A stretch of 64,000 nucleotides of DNA from an uncultured Pelagibacteraceae bacterium (GCA_902625715.1 CACOCP010000001.1:1-64000); one strand, 5' to 3'; counted from the first letter of the stretch, positions 1 through 8,475 are shown. The notes: generated by a model from the letters alone, not told the origin. Made by a program: numbers and translations.

Positions 1-183
1 CTTGATAAAAATTTTGATGACGATCAAAAAATAATCGAAATTTTCAATGAAATCATTCGAGACCTGAAAAATTATGAATTAGAGCTTAGGATTGCAGATT
101 TAGAATCGAAATTTTCAAAGGATCTTAGTGAAACAACTTTCAACGAGCTAAAAGAGTTGAAAAAACAGCAAAAAATCAACTAA
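1..183 (+). CDS. dnaG: Probable DNA primase, C-terminal fragment (partial at 5' end)
   Basis: The open frame enters from the left edge and ends with TAA at 181-183, giving the last 60 residues of a protein. The fragment is highly charged and helical, with many Lys, Glu and Asp and no membrane segment. This fits the DnaB-binding C-terminal region of DnaG, but that region is poorly conserved, so the sequence alone is weak. The main support is position: dnaG lies directly upstream of rpoD in many proteobacteria. The gap to rpoD is 65 bases, so the two may be cotranscribed. Another helical protein cannot be excluded. Confidence 0.55.
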   Translation, partial: LDKNFDDDQKIIEIFNEIIRDLKNYELELRIADLESKFSKDLSETTFNELKELKKQQKIN

Positions 184-248
184 ATACTTAAAAAATCGCA
201 TAGATTTTTCCTAAATCTGCATTATATAGACCTTCCTAACTTTATATT

Positions 249-2087
249 GTGGAACGAATAATTACTAAATCATTTGCTAGACTAATGGGTCGAGGGATCC
301 ACAGGGGCTTCATCACTCATGAAGAATTAAATAAATCTCTTGGAAAAAGAAATCTTTCCAATGAAAATTTAGAACAAGCTTTTATCCATATTCTAAATGA
401 AAGCATAGTATTAGTAGAAAAAAAATCAGATTACAAAGTTCTCAAAAAGAAAGACTCGAGCTCTAAAGAAGAAGGAAAGACTATTGAGAAAAGTGACGAT
501 CCTATAAGAATGTATCTTAGAGAAATGGGAGGTGTAGAACTCTTATCTAGAGAGGGAGAGATAGCAATAGCAAAAAGAATCGAAGCGGGAAAAGATGTAA
601 TGCTTAATGCGCTTTCACAAAGCCCAATTACAGCTCAGCAATTTTTTGAGTGGAACACAAAATTACAAAATGATGAAATCTTAGTTAGAGAAATTATAGA
701 TATAGATACTAATTATATGGAGGATGAAGACACAGGTCAGAGCGCAAAACAAAAAAAATCAGACACAGGTAACGAAGAAGGCGAAGAACAGAATACAAAT
801 TCAAACGATGATGATGATGAATTCAATCCTACTTTAGCTGCTATGGAAACAGAAATAAAACCAAAAGTATTGCAAACCGTCCATAATTTAACCAAAGAAT
901 ATAATAAGCTTATAAAATATCAAAAAGAAAAACTTGATTGTGTTTTAAATTCGCAAGTTTTTTCAACTTCGAAAGAAAAAAATTATAAAAAAATTGTTGA
1001 TGATATTTTAGAGAACATAAAATCACTTCAATTATCACCATCAGTATTAGAGGAACTAGTGCAAAAACATTATGCAGAAAATAAAAAAATTATTTCTCTT
1101 GAAGGAAATCTTCTGAGACTCGCAATTGACGCTAAAATTAGTAGGGATGAATTTATAAAATTTTATATTGGGAATGAAATAAACCCAAATCTTAAAAGCT
1201 TTTTAGATACAAACGAAGTATGGAAAAAATTCTTCCAAAAAAATAAAGATGAATTTAGAAATATCAGAGAAAGACTTATTGAAATTAGTCATAAGCTTGG
1301 AATTTCTGTCACAGATTTTAAAAAATTAGTCAGTAGAGTACAAAAGGGAGAAAAAGAATCTAGAATTGCAAAAAAAGAAATGGTTGAAGCAAACCTAAGA
1401 TTGGTTATTTCGATTGCAAAGAAATATACCAATAGAGGTTTGCAGTTTTTAGATCTTATTCAAGAAGGAAATATAGGTTTAATGAAAGCAGTCGATAAAT
1501 TTGAATATAGAAGAGGTTACAAGTTTTCAACCTATGCAACTTGGTGGATAAGACAAGCAATTACAAGATCAATTGCAGATCAAGCGAGAACAATTAGAAT
1601 TCCAGTTCATATGATTGAGACAATTAACAAAATAGTAAGGACACAAAGATTGATTTTAAGCGAATTTGGAAGAGAAGCTACACCTGAGGAGTTGGCTAAA
1701 AAGTTGAGAATGCCATTAGAAAAAGTGAGAAAAGTCCTTAAAATTTCTAAAGAACCAGTATCATTAGAAAAACCAGTTGGAGACGAAGAGGATAGTAGTT
1801 TAGGGGATTTCATTGAAGATACAAAAGCTCTAGCTCCATTAGAACAAGCGATAAAATCTAACTTAAGTGAAGCAACTACAAAAATTTTATCAACTTTAAC
1901 ACCAAGAGAAGAAAGAGTTTTAAGAATGAGGTTTGGTGTTGGAATGAATACTGATCATACTTTAGAAGAGGTAGGATTGCAGTTTTCAGTTACAAGAGAA
2001 AGAATTAGACAGATTGAGGCAAAAGCACTAAGAAAGTTGAAACACCCAAGTAGATCTAAACAATTAAAAAGTTTCTTAGAAAGCTAA
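249..2087 (+). CDS. rpoD: RNA polymerase primary sigma factor RpoD (sigma-70)
   Basis: Housekeeping sigma factor that directs RNA polymerase core to -35/-10 promoters. The 612-residue product has an N-terminal region 1.1-like segment, region 1.2 beginning at [11 protein letters not shown] near residue 85, and an acidic low-complexity insert around residues 165-195. The conserved region 2 spans about 377-455 and includes [19 protein letters not shown] and [10 protein letters not shown]. The region 4 helix-turn-helix lies near residues 570-600 ([16 protein letters not shown]). The chosen start is GTG at 249, the first start that keeps the whole N-terminal region. Length is normal for an alphaproteobacterial RpoD. 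A tRNA gene begins 3 bases after the stop. Confidence 0.97.
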   Translation: MERIITKSFARLMGRGIHRGFITHEELNKSLGKRNLSNENLEQAFIHILNESIVLVEKKSDYKVLKKKDSSSKEEGKTIEKSDDPIRMYLREMGGVELLSREGEIAIAKRIEAGKDVMLNALSQSPITAQQFFEWNTKLQNDEILVREIIDIDTNYMEDEDTGQSAKQKKSDTGNEEGEEQNTNSNDDDDEFNPTLAAMETEIKPKVLQTVHNLTKEYNKLIKYQKEKLDCVLNSQVFSTSKEKNYKKIVDDILENIKSLQLSPSVLEELVQKHYAENKKIISLEGNLLRLAIDAKISRDEFIKFYIGNEINPNLKSFLDTNEVWKKFFQKNKDEFRNIRERLIEISHKLGISVTDFKKLVSRVQKGEKESRIAKKEMVEANLRLVISIAKKYTNRGLQFLDLIQEGNIGLMKAVDKFEYRRGYKFSTYATWWIRQAITRSIADQARTIRIPVHMIETINKIVRTQRLILSEFGREATPEELAKKLRMPLEKVRKVLKISKEPVSLEKPVGDEEDSSLGDFIEDTKALAPLEQAIKSNLSEATTKILSTLTPREERVLRMRFGVGMNTDHTLEEVGLQFSVTRERIRQIEAKALRKLKHPSRSKQLKSFLES

Positions 2088-2089
2088 TT

Positions 2090-2164
2090 GGGCCGTTAGC
2101 TCAATAGTAGAGTACTGCATTGACATTGCAGGGGTAGTTGGAGCGTAACCAACACGGCCCACCA
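2090..2164 (+). tRNA. tRNA-Val (GAC) with non-canonical D and T loops
   Basis: A full cloverleaf can be drawn by eye. The acceptor stem is 2090-2096 with 2154-2160 (7 of 7 pairs). The D stem is 2099-2102 with 2110-2113. The anticodon stem is 2115-2119 with 2127-2131, and loop 2120-2126 (TTGACAT) gives anticodon GAC. The T stem is 2137-2141 with 2149-2153 (5 of 5 pairs), and ACCA is encoded at 2161-2164. The D loop is AATAGTA, without the invariant GG, and the T loop is AGCGTAA instead of TTCRANY. Both halves of the D-loop/T-loop contact are therefore missing while every stem is intact. Valine identity is inferred from the anticodon only. Confidence 0.8.
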
Positions 2165-2182
2165 TTTCTTATTTATCTTTAA

Positions 2183-2209
2183 TTGATAACTTAAAAAAAA
2201 TGGTATAAT
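2183..2209 (+). promoter_or_regulatory. Candidate sigma-70 promoter for the tRNA-CAT gene
   Basis: A perfect TATAAT lies at 2204-2209 in the gap between the two tRNA genes. A TTGATA at 2183-2188 could serve as the -35 box, but the spacer is short at 15 bases. Transcription would start near 2216, giving a leader of about 10 bases before the mature tRNA at 2227. Placement is by inspection only. Confidence 0.45.
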
Positions 2210-2226
2210 TAGTCATTTCATTTAAA

Positions 2227-2303
2227 GGGCCTGTAGCTCAGTTGGTTAGAGCAGTACACTCATAATGTATTGGTCCCAGGTTCGAGTCCTGGCGGGCCCA
2301 CCA
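2227..2303 (+). tRNA. tRNA with CAT anticodon (Ile2-lysidine type or elongator Met)
   Basis: A canonical 77-base tRNA. The acceptor stem is 2227-2233 with 2293-2299 and the D loop carries the usual GG. The anticodon stem is 2254-2258 with 2266-2270, loop CTCATAA giving anticodon CAT. The T loop is TTCGAGT, and ACCA is encoded at 2300-2303. A paired first base (G1-C72) and the absence of three G-C pairs in the anticodon stem rule out initiator tRNA. The GGGCC acceptor start resembles tRNA-Ile2, whose C34 is modified to lysidine by TilS, more than elongator Met, but I cannot settle this by eye. Confidence 0.93.
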
Positions 2304-2383
2304 TTTAAAGTTTAAATACAACTTAGAGTTTTAAATTACTTTCTTTAATAACTTTTTTAAATTTATTATTCTTTAAATAAATT

Positions 2384-2839
2384 ATGAATATAAAAATAAA
2401 AGTACTTCCTAAATATGCTTATTTAATATCTTCTGCTATTGCATTTATTTTCTTTAGTTTCTTTACTTACAAAGCTTTTGTTGCATATTTTATTCATAAA
2501 GAACTTTATGGTGATGGAATGGATGTATTAGTATCTCTTAGAGCCGCACTTGCTGGAATAATGTTTTTATTAATTATTCTTTTTTTTCAGTTTATAAAAA
2601 TAAAAGATCTTCAAAGTCAGCGTACAATATTGCGAGGTATATTTATTGGATGGTCAAGTTTATTTATAATATTGATTATATTAAATGCCAACTTAGTTTA
2701 TTTTATTTCTTTAAGTGGAATAGCTGCTTTTATAAATTTAATATCATTATTTAGCCTTGTAGATTTAATTAAAGAAGAGAGAAATACACTGACTGATAAA
2801 GAAATATATCTTTTACAAAAGCTTGCAAATAAAAAATGA
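2384..2839 (+). CDS. Small integral membrane protein, function unknown
   Basis: I do not recognise a family. The 151-residue product is hydrophobic with four likely membrane segments, at about residues 11-35, 50-72, 82-102 and 105-128. The C-terminal tail is charged (KEERNTLTDKEIYLLQKL) and probably cytoplasmic. It follows the tRNA pair by 80 bases, and its stop at 2839 directly abuts the stop of the convergent mlaC. No catalytic motif is visible. Coding status is supported by length, base composition like its neighbours and a regular membrane topology. Confidence 0.75.
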   Translation: MNIKIKVLPKYAYLISSAIAFIFFSFFTYKAFVAYFIHKELYGDGMDVLVSLRAALAGIMFLLIILFFQFIKIKDLQSQRTILRGIFIGWSSLFIILIILNANLVYFISLSGIAAFINLISLFSLVDLIKEERNTLTDKEIYLLQKLANKK

Positions 2840-3430
2840 TTATTTGATTATAAATTCCTCTAAAACTTTAAATAAAGAATTAATATCTCCATTATTATTT
2901 TGAATTATTGAGTTAAACTCTTCTTTTTGGGTTCTTGCTAAACTTAATCCTTCTACCATTAAATCTCTAATTAAGGGTTTCTCCGGATTTTTTGTATAAA
3001 TTCTCCAATCAATTTTTACCTCTGGCCTTCCTTTGCTTGCCTCAAGCACACTATTAACTATTGTATATTTATCACTTACTTTTTTTTCTGAGACTACATT
3101 AATTTTTGGATCTGTATAATCTACTAAACGGCTAGAGAAACTTTTTAGAAAATAGCTCTTAAATAATTTTTGATATTTTGACTTATCTTCCTCTGAAATT
3201 GACTTTCTATGTTTGCCAAGTGTGTACATGCCTATTCCATTAATATCTACACTTCTTTCGGCAATATCATTTAGTTTAATGATTTTAGATTCAACTGGAT
3301 CATCGCTAGATAATACCATGGAAGCTTGATCAACAATTTCCTTAATTAAATCACTCGGATTTTTGGCATATGTGGGCTTTGATATGAATAAAGAAATAAA
3401 GATTATAGATATTATTTTAATAAAATTCAT
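2840..3430 (-). CDS. mlaC: MlaC/Ttg2D-family periplasmic phospholipid-binding protein
   Basis: MlaC shuttles phospholipids across the periplasm between the outer-membrane MlaA complex and the inner-membrane MlaFEDB ABC transporter. The 196-residue product begins with a signal peptide (about residues 1-22, ending TYA). It then shows the family pattern: a helical first half, GMYTLGKHR near residue 66, KLFKSYFLKSFSSRL, and the beta-rich VDWRIY-like stretch (here KIDWRIY) followed by IRDLMVEGLSLARTQKEEFNSII. Length is typical. It lies 6 bases downstream of mlaA on the same strand, so the pair is an operon; mlaFED is not in this window. Confidence 0.9.
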   Translation of the reverse strand: MNFIKIISIIFISLFISKPTYAKNPSDLIKEIVDQASMVLSSDDPVESKIIKLNDIAERSVDINGIGMYTLGKHRKSISEEDKSKYQKLFKSYFLKSFSSRLVDYTDPKINVVSEKKVSDKYTIVNSVLEASKGRPEVKIDWRIYTKNPEKPLIRDLMVEGLSLARTQKEEFNSIIQNNNGDINSLFKVLEEFIIK

Positions 3431-3436
3431 CAGCTA

Positions 3437-4234
3437 TTACTGGGTGTCAACCTCTTCCCAATCATCATCACTCAATGTTTCAGTAATTTCATCCAGATTT
3501 TGAATTTTTTTTCGTCTATCTTGTAAGTATAAACTTCTTACAGAGGAATAAAGATCTAATGAAGTTCTCTCCAAACTATCGAAAGACTCTAAATTTTTGG
3601 CTCTGAAATCAACACCACCCATAACTCTACTTAAATAATAATCTGCTTCATTAAAATATTGAGTATCATTAGCTATTGTAACGTTGTACCATGCATCACC
3701 TCCCATAATGTTAGCAACCGAACCTAAAGAGTCTCTTACAGTTGTGGGACCTAATACTGGCAAAACAAAATAACATCCTTCACCTACACCCCATGTGCCA
3801 AGAGTTTGACCATAATCTTCTTTTTCTCTTTTTTCTAAACCGTAATAAGATGCAACATCAAATAAACCACCAATTCCTAATGTCGTATTAATAACAAACC
3901 TTAATGTGTTCACTCCTGCATCTTTAATTTGACCTTGCAAAATATTATTTGGAATTGTTACTACATTAGTTAAATTTCCAAGAGCATTACTCGCTCCAGA
4001 TCTTACAGGCTGAGGAAGTTTTCTATATCCAGTTGCTAATGGTTTAAATATTACTTTATCTAAACCTTGGTTGAATGCAAAAATACCACGATTAACTTTT
4101 TCGAAACAATCATTAATTTCTCCTGAACCAGATTTATTTTCTATTTCAAGACTTCCATCAGAACCAGCATGAGCAATCGAGAACAATATATTACACAAAA
4201 AGATTAATATTATGATTTTAAGGTGCTTTTTCAT
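3437..4234 (-). CDS. mlaA: MlaA (VacJ) family outer-membrane lipid asymmetry protein, apparently without a lipobox
   Basis: MlaA sits in the outer membrane with porins and removes phospholipids from the outer leaflet, passing them to MlaC. The 265-residue product has the family motifs DCFEKVNRGIFAFNQGLD near residue 42, LGNLTNVVTIPNNILQGQ, RFVINTTLGIGGLFDVA, DYGQTLGTWGVGEGCYFVLPVLGPTTVRD and DSLGSVA. The N-terminus is a hydrophobic signal ending SIAHA-GSDG, with no cysteine at the cleavage point. Family members are normally lipoproteins, so this one may be processed by signal peptidase I. It is followed by mlaC. Its 5' end overlaps any long version of the divergent amidase gene. Confidence 0.9.
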   Translation of the reverse strand: MKKHLKIIILIFLCNILFSIAHAGSDGSLEIENKSGSGEINDCFEKVNRGIFAFNQGLDKVIFKPLATGYRKLPQPVRSGASNALGNLTNVVTIPNNILQGQIKDAGVNTLRFVINTTLGIGGLFDVASYYGLEKREKEDYGQTLGTWGVGEGCYFVLPVLGPTTVRDSLGSVANIMGGDAWYNVTIANDTQYFNEADYYLSRVMGGVDFRAKNLESFDSLERTSLDLYSSVRSLYLQDRRKKIQNLDEITETLSDDDWEEVDTQ

Positions 4235-4309
4235 AAAACGATTTATATTATAACTTCAGATTATATAAAGATTAAATTGTTTAAATTTATGCCAAATATT
4301 GTTGAAAAA

Positions 4310-5014
4310 ATGACTATAAACTACTCCCCAAACTTTGATTTAAAGAAAAGAAAAAAATCAAAAATTAAATATTTAATATTTCATTACACAGGAATGAGGA
4401 GTGATAAATTTGCAATTAAAAGACTGACCAACATAAACTCAAAGGTGAGCTGTCATTATTACATCGATCAAAAAGGTCGAATTATTCAAATGGTACCCGA
4501 TTTGTATGTTGCTTGGCATGCAGGTAAATCATTTTGGAAAAATGATAAAAATTTAAATGAAAGTTCTATTGGTATAGAGATTTCAAATCCAGGCCATGAT
4601 CATAAGTACAAAAAATTTAGCAAAAAACAAATTGTAAACTTAATTAAATTATCAAAAAAATTAATTAAAAACTATTCAATTAAAAATCAAAATATTTTAG
4701 GACATTCTGATATAGCTCCATTAAGAAAAAAAGATCCTGGTGAATATTTTCCTTGGGATTACTTATACAAAAAAAATATAGGAATTTGGCACAAATATAA
4801 AAAAAATAAAGAAGATCAATTTAAGATAATTAAATTTAAAATATTAGAAAAAAATTTTTTTTCAAATTTGAAAAAATTTGGATATTCAATTGTATTTAAA
4901 AACAATTTAGAAAAAAAAAAATTGATTAAAGTATTTCAAATGAGGTTCAGACCTGAAAGAGTAAGTGGCATTTTGGATATTGAAACCTTTAATATCTCAA
5001 AAACCCTTAAATAG
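4310..5014 (+). CDS. N-acetylmuramoyl-L-alanine amidase (AmpD/AmiD type, amidase_2)
   Basis: Zinc amidase that cleaves the bond between N-acetylmuramic acid and L-alanine in peptidoglycan or its fragments. Motifs of the family are IFHYTG (first zinc His), SCHYYIDQKGRIIQMVPD, AWHAGKS, SIGIEISNPGHD, and NILGHSDIAPLRKKDPGEYFPW with the later His and Asp. I chose ATG 4310 (MTINYSPNF), because longer starts at 4289 and 4223 add an unrelated leader, and 4223 would overlap mlaA on the other strand. No signal peptide is visible, so a cytoplasmic recycling role like AmpD is likely. The C-terminal part contains an 11-base A run at 4911-4921. Confidence 0.88.
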   Translation: MTINYSPNFDLKKRKKSKIKYLIFHYTGMRSDKFAIKRLTNINSKVSCHYYIDQKGRIIQMVPDLYVAWHAGKSFWKNDKNLNESSIGIEISNPGHDHKYKKFSKKQIVNLIKLSKKLIKNYSIKNQNILGHSDIAPLRKKDPGEYFPWDYLYKKNIGIWHKYKKNKEDQFKIIKFKILEKNFFSNLKKFGYSIVFKNNLEKKKLIKVFQMRFRPERVSGILDIETFNISKTLK

Positions 5015-5030
5015 CTTACATTTAAAATTA

Positions 5031-5058
5031 TTGAAAAATTTTTAAAAATTAATATTTT
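5031..5058 (+). promoter_or_regulatory. Candidate promoter of rnpB
   Basis: TTGAAA at 5031-5036 and TATTTT at 5053-5058 are separated by 16 bases, placing the transcription start near 5062-5065, where the paired 5' end of RNase P RNA begins. The region is AT-rich, so the assignment rests on spacing and position. Confidence 0.5.
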
Positions 5059-5061
5059 CCC

Positions 5062-5422
5062 ACTGCCAGATAAATGACTTATCACTTTAAAAAATTAAAG
5101 AGGAAAGTCCGGGCTCTACAAAGACACAGTGCCAGTTAACGACTGGCGGGGGAGACCCCAGGGATAGTGCCACAGAAAATAAACCGCCTTATCAAGGCAA
5201 GGGTGAAAAGGTGTGGTAAGAGCACACCGGCTAAGTTGGTAACAGCTAGCGCATGGAAAACCCCACTGAGAGCAAGACTGAGTAGAGATGACATTGTTAG
5301 AAATAACTAAAAGCAGTCTTTGGCTAGTCATCAGGGTTAGTTGCTTGAGCTTTAAAGTGATTTAAAGCCTAGATAAATGATAAGTTTTAACGACAGAACC
5401 CGGCTTATAGTTTATCTGGCAA
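5062..5422 (+). ncRNA. rnpB: RNase P RNA component (M1 RNA, bacterial type A)
   Basis: Catalytic RNA that matures the 5' ends of tRNAs. The universally conserved block GAGGAAAGTCCGGGCTC lies at about 5100-5116, and the matching 3' block CAGAACCCGGCTTATAG at about 5394-5410. The outer P1 helix is visible: 5065-5074 pairs with 5411-5420 over 10 bases. Internal conserved elements such as the GCCACAGAAA-type segment are present, and the total of about 360 bases is normal. It fills most of the gap between the amidase gene and mraZ. Confidence 0.96.
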
Positions 5423-5489
5423 TAATTATTTCAATCTAAAAATAGTATTTATTAAAGTCTTGTATGAGATTTTCATGGTTTATTTTCTA

Positions 5490-5518
5490 TTGAAAATAGT
5501 ATTAAAAACCCATAATAT
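5490..5518 (+). promoter_or_regulatory. Candidate sigma-70 promoter of the dcw cluster (PmraZ)
   Basis: TTGAAA at 5490-5495 and TAATAT at 5513-5518 are separated by exactly 17 bases. Transcription would start near 5525, about 35 bases before the mraZ start at 5561. The -10 box sits between the first and second of three CCCA repeats, so a protein bound to them would block or modulate polymerase. Confidence 0.65.
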
Positions 5519-5532
5519 CCCATATATTCCCA
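5509..5532 (+). promoter_or_regulatory. Putative MraZ operator: three CCCA repeats at 10-bp spacing
   Basis: CCCA occurs at 5509-5512, 5519-5522 and 5529-5532, exactly one helical turn apart; on the minus strand these read TGGG. In E. coli, MraZ represses its own operon by binding three TGGGN repeats separated by 5-base spacers, the same 10-bp period. Here the repeats are in the opposite orientation relative to mraZ and overlap the -10 box and start point. The match in number, spacing and place is seen directly; binding by this MraZ is inferred. Confidence 0.6.
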
Positions 5533-5560
5533 AATATGGAATTATTAAAATTATATAAAA

Positions 5561-6016
5561 ATGTTTCTATCTACTTACGAAAACAAACTAGACAAAAAAG
5601 GGAGAGTTTCTGTGCCTGCTCCTTTTAGATCATATTTGTCAAATCTTGGGTATAATGGAATAGTTTGTTTCCCATCTTTCAATCATTCATCAATCGAGGC
5701 TTGGCCACAAGATAGAATAGAAAAAATATCAAATGCAATAGATTCATTAGATCCCTTTGAAGAAAAAAAGGATTATTTTGCAACATCAATTTTATCAGAA
5801 AGTATAAATCTACAATTTGATAGTGAAGGCCGTATTGCACTAACAAAAAAATTACTAAAACATTCGAAAATTAGAAACAGCATACTTTTCGTTGGTCAAG
5901 GAAAAACATTTCAAATATGGGAACCAACTTCTTTTGAAAAATTTAGGGTAAACGCTAGAAAAAAATCAAACATAAATAGAAACAGCCTTAAATGGGAAAA
6001 AAAACTTAATAACTAA
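5561..6016 (+). CDS. mraZ: Transcriptional regulator MraZ
   Basis: DNA-binding protein of the AbrB-like fold that opens the division and cell-wall cluster and, in E. coli, represses it. The 151-residue product has the two tandem MraZ half-domains: the first starts FLSTYENKLDKKGRVSVPAPFR (residue 2 on), and the second contains INLQFDSEGRIALTKKLL near residue 85. The middle has the family FVGQGKTFQIWEP element. Length matches the family. It is 12 bases ahead of ftsZ and is preceded by a candidate promoter and operator. Confidence 0.95.
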   Translation: MFLSTYENKLDKKGRVSVPAPFRSYLSNLGYNGIVCFPSFNHSSIEAWPQDRIEKISNAIDSLDPFEEKKDYFATSILSESINLQFDSEGRIALTKKLLKHSKIRNSILFVGQGKTFQIWEPTSFEKFRVNARKKSNINRNSLKWEKKLNN

Positions 6017-6027
6017 AAGGGGGATAA

Positions 6028-7455
6028 ATGACAATAAATTTTAAAACACCAGACATAAAAGAGCTAAAACCAAGAATATTAGTTCTTGGAGTTGGAGGAG
6101 CTGGAGGAAACGCAATTAACGGGATGATTGAATCTGGTCTTCAAGGCGTTGAATTTATTGCTGTTAATACAGATGCACAAGATTTAAGACTAAGTAAAGC
6201 TCAAGCAAAAATACAAATGGGTTTAAACCTCACAAAAGGTTTAGGAGCAGGTGCAAAGTTAGATATAGGTGAAGCATCAGCTGATGAATCTTTAAATGAA
6301 ATTATAAATGTATTGCAAGGTTCAAACATGGTTTTCATAACTGCAGGAATGGGTGGTGGAACTGGAACTGGAGCTGCACATGTAATTGCAAGAGCTGCAA
6401 AAGAATTAAATATTTTAACAGTAGGCGTAGTTACTCTTCCTTTTTTATATGAAGGTCCATCAAGAATGAGAAAAGCTCAACAAGGTTTAGAAGAACTAAG
6501 AAAACATGTTGATACAATAATTGTAGTTCCAAACCAAAACTTGTTTAAAATTGCAAGCGAGCAAACTACTTTCGAAGAGTCTTTTGAGCTATCGAATGAT
6601 GTTTTGTTACATGGGGTTCAAAGTATTACAGATCTAATGGTCAGACCGGGTTTAATAAATTTAGACTTTGCAGATGTCGAGACAGTTATGAGTTCAATGG
6701 GTAAAGCAATGATGGGTACTGGTCAAGCGGAGGGCGAAGGTAGAGCGGTAAAAGCTGCTGAAATGGCAATTAATAATCCCCTAATTGATGATTACACATT
6801 AAAAGGTGCAAAAGGTTTACTTGTTAACATAACTGGAGGAAAAGATTTAAAACTGTTTGAGGTAGACGAAGCTGTGAACAAAGTAAGAGCTGAAGTTGAT
6901 CCAGAGGCAGAACTTATTATTGGAGCAATTACAGATGAAAATTTAGATGGACTAATGAGAGTATCAATTGTTGCAACATCACTTGATGGTCAACAACCTG
7001 AACCAAAATCAGTCATCAATATGGTACACAGAATACAAAATAGAAATCCTGGTTATACAGATTTTTCTAATACAGGTTCATCTCAATCATTTACATTTTC
7101 AAATCCAACTAATTCAATAATTACTAATGGAGCAAATGCGCTTAAAATTGAAGAAGATATAAAAAGTGAAAGTTTAAATGTTAGTTCAAATGAGATGGAA
7201 ACTTATCAAGAAAATTCTAGTGAAAAAGAGACTTTTGAAAGTCAAGAGGTAAAAAACAGTTCAAATACATTGGAGAATGATTTTTCATCAAATGGTCTTG
7301 AGAATTTTAAATTTAATGAAGAAGAAACTCCTGAACTTTTTAATTCTGATACTGATACGATGAATGAAGAAAGTTCAACTAAATCAGAGGGAGATCAAAT
7401 TTCCGAAGAAGATGATCTAGAAATACCAGCATTTTTGAGAAGACAAAAAAATTAA
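6028..7455 (+). CDS. ftsZ: Cell division protein FtsZ
   Basis: Tubulin-like GTPase that polymerises into the division ring. The 475-residue product has the GTP-binding core from about residue 14 ([19 protein letters not shown]), the tubulin signature [11 protein letters not shown] near residue 110, and the T7 loop [11 protein letters not shown] near residue 210. An acidic unstructured linker covers about 335-460, and the C-terminal tail EIPAFLRRQ binds FtsA and other partners. A strong ribosome site (GGGGG at 6019-6023) precedes the ATG. It lies between mraZ and rsmH, not after ftsA as in the usual dcw order. Confidence 0.98.
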   Translation: MTINFKTPDIKELKPRILVLGVGGAGGNAINGMIESGLQGVEFIAVNTDAQDLRLSKAQAKIQMGLNLTKGLGAGAKLDIGEASADESLNEIINVLQGSNMVFITAGMGGGTGTGAAHVIARAAKELNILTVGVVTLPFLYEGPSRMRKAQQGLEELRKHVDTIIVVPNQNLFKIASEQTTFEESFELSNDVLLHGVQSITDLMVRPGLINLDFADVETVMSSMGKAMMGTGQAEGEGRAVKAAEMAINNPLIDDYTLKGAKGLLVNITGGKDLKLFEVDEAVNKVRAEVDPEAELIIGAITDENLDGLMRVSIVATSLDGQQPEPKSVINMVHRIQNRNPGYTDFSNTGSSQSFTFSNPTNSIITNGANALKIEEDIKSESLNVSSNEMETYQENSSEKETFESQEVKNSSNTLENDFSSNGLENFKFNEEETPELFNSDTDTMNEESSTKSEGDQISEEDDLEIPAFLRRQKN

Positions 7456-7473
7456 TGTTCTTCAAAAAAATAA

Positions 7474-8475
7474 ATGAATGCCACCATAAATCTGGAAAAA
7501 AATCATTTTCCAGTTTTGCTAAATGAATTAATTAGCATTATTTCCCCTCTTTATGGTGGCACATTTATAGATTGCACCTTAGGTCAAGGTGGATATTCAA
7601 AAGAAATATTAAAAACAAAATCAAATAAAGTAATTGCTTTAGATAGAGATCCGGACGTTTTGCAGATTGCAAAAAAAATAGAAAATCAGAATAAAAATCG
7701 ATTTAACTTTTTTAATAGTAAATTTTCTGAAATTGATAAATTAAATATTAAAGATAATGATCTTAAAGCTGTGATATTTGATTTAGGTTACTCTTTAAAT
7801 CAGATTTTAGATTTTAAAAAAGGGTTATCGTTTCAAAGCACTGGAAAATTAGATATGAGATTGGGTTTAAATCAGTTTTCATGTGATGATGTAATTTCAA
7901 ATATTTCTGAAAAGAGTTTAAATAAAATTTTTAAAATATTTGGTGAGGAAAAAAACTCAAAATTGATTGCAAGAAGAATAGTTCAAAATAGAAATAAAAA
8001 TAAACTAAAGACTGAAGATTTAGTCAATATTATTGCAGAAATTAAAAAGTATAAGTTTTCTAGAACAAATCCATCAACAAAAATTTTTCAAGCATTACGT
8101 ATTTATATTAATAAAGAGATAAGTGAATTGATTAATGGATTAATATATTCATTCAAGATTCTACCAGTTGGAGGTATGATTGTTGTAGTAACTTTTCATT
8201 CAATAGAAGATAAAATTGTAAAATTTTTTTTTAAAAATTATTCTGACAAAAAAAATTCCTCACGATATGCACCAAATGTAATAAAAAATAATTGTTTAAA
8301 ATTAAAAAATAATAAACCAATTGTTCCTAGTAATGACGAAATAAAGATTAATCCTGCATCAAGATCAGCAAAACTTAGATACGCTATTAAAACTGATGAA
8401 AATGATAATTTTAATGAATTGCATGAAAAATTTAATTACTTAATTGAGACTGAGAATTTAAGTTATAATTCATGA
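7474..8475 (+). CDS. rsmH: 16S rRNA (cytosine-1402-N4)-methyltransferase RsmH (MraW)
   Basis: SAM-dependent enzyme that methylates N4 of C1402 in the 30S decoding centre. The 333-residue product has the typical start HFPVLLNELI near residue 11, the SAM-binding loop FIDCTLGQGGYSKEIL, the ALDRDPDVL acidic element, VIFDLGYSLNQIL, TGKLDMRL, and the C-terminal TFHSIEDKIVKFFFK and NPASRSAKLRYA motifs. Length is normal. The stop overlaps the ftsL start as ATGA (8472-8475), which implies coupled translation. Confidence 0.96.
   Translation: MNATINLEKNHFPVLLNELISIISPLYGGTFIDCTLGQGGYSKEILKTKSNKVIALDRDPDVLQIAKKIENQNKNRFNFFNSKFSEIDKLNIKDNDLKAVIFDLGYSLNQILDFKKGLSFQSTGKLDMRLGLNQFSCDDVISNISEKSLNKIFKIFGEEKNSKLIARRIVQNRNKNKLKTEDLVNIIAEIKKYKFSRTNPSTKIFQALRIYINKEISELINGLIYSFKILPVGGMIVVVTFHSIEDKIVKFFFKNYSDKKNSSRYAPNVIKNNCLKLKNNKPIVPSNDEIKINPASRSAKLRYAIKTDENDNFNELHEKFNYLIETENLSYNS

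Noticed and set aside
2227-2303. Initiator tRNA-Met
   Set aside because: The first acceptor pair is G-C rather than the C-A mismatch, and the three G-C pairs of the initiator anticodon stem are missing.
4223-4309. Longer N-terminus for the amidase
   Set aside because: It would overlap the mlaA start region and adds residues unlike the family; the start at 4310 is simpler.
5116-5331. Open frame on the minus strand inside rnpB
   Set aside because: It is antisense to conserved RNase P RNA, has no recognisable domain, and its GC-rich composition comes from the RNA.
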